9,634 bases of DNA from an uncultured Collinsella sp. (lineage in GTDB: Bacteria; Actinomycetota; Coriobacteriia; Coriobacteriales; Coriobacteriaceae): contig CABSZR010000038.1 of NCBI GenBank assembly GCA_902482185.1, positions 1 to 9,634 on the forward strand, in the 5' to 3' direction. A model generated the notes under the pieces. That model saw only the letters and a program-made list of their open reading frames with translations, had not been told where the DNA came from and did not search any database. Positions within the stretch are counted from its first letter, which is position 1; each line of letters opens with the position of its first letter. Both the position numbers and the translations under genes were made by a program. Positions 8,903-9,634 of the stretch are shown here, one piece after another.

Positions 8903-9634
8903 TGTAGATGAACCGCGCCCCAAATCTTGGACGCCCTAAATAGCGACTAGGCCGCAAGGGCCTGATTCCGGTACTCCTCCGGGGTCAGGCCCTTCAATCT
9001 TACCTGCCTCCGGCTCGTGTTCCAGTGGACTATGTATTCCTCCAGGTCGCGTTTGAAATCCTCGAACGTCTTCCACTCGCGGCCCCTGTAGAACTCGTCC
9101 TTGACGTGGCCGAAGAGCTGCTCGGTGGCGGCATTGTCGATGCAGTTCGCCTTCCTGGACATGCTCTGGACGATACCGGCGGCCTCGAGCCTGGATGTGT
9201 ATGAGGCGTGCTGGTACTGCCAGCCCCGGTCCGAGTGCATGGTCGGGGCGGCGCCCTCGGGGATCTTGGACAGCAGCTCGTCGAGCATCCTCGCCTGCTG
9301 GGCCATGTCGGGCGTGGTCGATATGTCGCTCGCCACGATCTCCTTGGTGCAGAAGTCCAGCGTCGGGGCCCAGTAGGCCTTACCGCCAGCCACCTTGAAC
9401 TCGGTGACGTCCGTCCCCAGCTTCTGCCACGGGGCCCCGGCGTCGAAATCCCTCGCGATCACGTTCTCGAACGTTCTGCCGACGACGCCCTTGTACGAGT
9501 TGTACCTGTGGTAGGCCGTCTCGCGTCTGATGCCGCAGCGAATCCCCATCTCGCGCATCATCTTGAGCACGGTCTTGTTGGCTATCACGGCCCCCTCTTC
9601 CGCCCTGAGGCACATCGCTATCTGCCGGTGCCCG
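8903..9634 (-). mobile_element. IS3-family insertion sequence, cut by the window edge
   Basis: The element contains the minus-strand transposase and ends near moaE. Its outer end at about 8903-8935 has the layout of IS150-type terminal repeats: a TG start, then CGCGCCCCAAATCTTGGACG. The exact tip is either TG at 8903 or TG at 8909 and cannot be fixed without the other end. It lies about 55 bases after the moaE-like stop, so no gene here is broken by it. The other terminus, the orfA part and the target duplication are outside. Confidence 0.75.
8947..9633 (-). CDS. IS3-family transposase OrfB (DDE), 5'-truncated by window edge
   Basis: This is the integrase-core part of an IS3 transposase, which cuts and joins the element's DNA ends. 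The frame is open to the right edge, where it begins GHRQIAMCLRAEEG, the HTH_21-like region that precedes the catalytic domain. Counting from the first in-frame Met (9615), the acidic triad is Asp69 in GTDVTEF (9409-9411), Asp129 in HSDRGWQY (9229-9231) and Glu165 in NAATEQLF (9121-9123). Asp129 and Glu165 have 35 residues between them, the DD(35)E spacing of this family. The C terminus HWNTSRRQVRLKGLTPEEYR is also typical. The visible part has no frameshift or stop and looks intact. In IS3 elements OrfB is usually made as an OrfAB fusion by -1 frameshifting, but that site is off the window. The IS150 subgroup is likely, not proven. Confidence 0.92.
   Translation of the reverse strand, partial: GHRQIAMCLRAEEGAVIANKTVLKMMREMGIRCGIRRETAYHRYNSYKGVVGRTFENVIARDFDAGAPWQKLGTDVTEFKVAGGKAYWAPTLDFCTKEIVASDISTTPDMAQQARMLDELLSKIPEGAAPTMHSDRGWQYQHASYTSRLEAAGIVQSMSRKANCIDNAATEQLFGHVKDEFYRGREWKTFEDFKRDLEEYIVHWNTSRRQVRLKGLTPEEYRNQALAA

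Noticed and set aside
9380..9613. Second minus-strand frame overlapping the transposase start, considered as orfA
   Set aside because: It overlaps OrfB almost entirely and lacks a helix-turn-helix/leucine-zipper pattern; orfA would lie beyond the right edge.

Overview
The window looks like a piece of a high-G+C Gram-positive bacterium, most probably a Coriobacteriia member close to Collinsella. This placement is inferred from protein style, codon use, a class B sortase and a PyrR-type leader; no search was run. It may be one short contig: the left edge cuts into a gene that looks chimeric, and the right edge cuts into an insertion sequence. Both are typical places for an assembly to break.

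Layout. (1) Positions 2-466 hold the 3' part of an ABC-transporter ATPase gene. Its first ~205 bases are AT-rich and of a different ABC subfamily from the rest. A single-pass membrane protein of unknown function follows (486-1451), then a clear intrinsic terminator (1475-1513). (2) An AT-rich promoter region and a PyrR-type RNA hairpin lead into carA (1675-3120) and carB (3122-6436), the two subunits of carbamoyl-phosphate synthetase. The lower stem of the hairpin contains the carA Shine-Dalgarno, so uridine nucleotides probably control carAB at translation initiation. (3) A 444-base gap (6437-6880) holds three long inverted repeats. The outer two share the same tip, two GAGCGA boxes around a mini-hairpin, but have unrelated arms and opposite orientation. 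(4) A second same-strand cluster holds purE (6881-7345), a class B sortase (7382-8380) and a MoaE-like protein (8434-8850). (5) A truncated IS3-family element (about 8903 to the right edge) carries a minus-strand DD(35)E transposase.

How the parts work together. carAB makes carbamoyl phosphate for pyrimidine and arginine synthesis, and its leader and the CarB effector domain both point to pyrimidine feedback. purE serves purine synthesis. The sortase and the MoaE-like gene share its strand and close spacing but not an obvious pathway.

The most notable items are the paired inverted repeats with a conserved tip, the PyrR-type site that sequesters the carA ribosome-binding site, the chimeric ABC gene, the ~36-residue insertion in CarA, and the MoaE-like protein that lacks the usual C-terminal lysine motif. 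All are candidates and none was tested by a database search.
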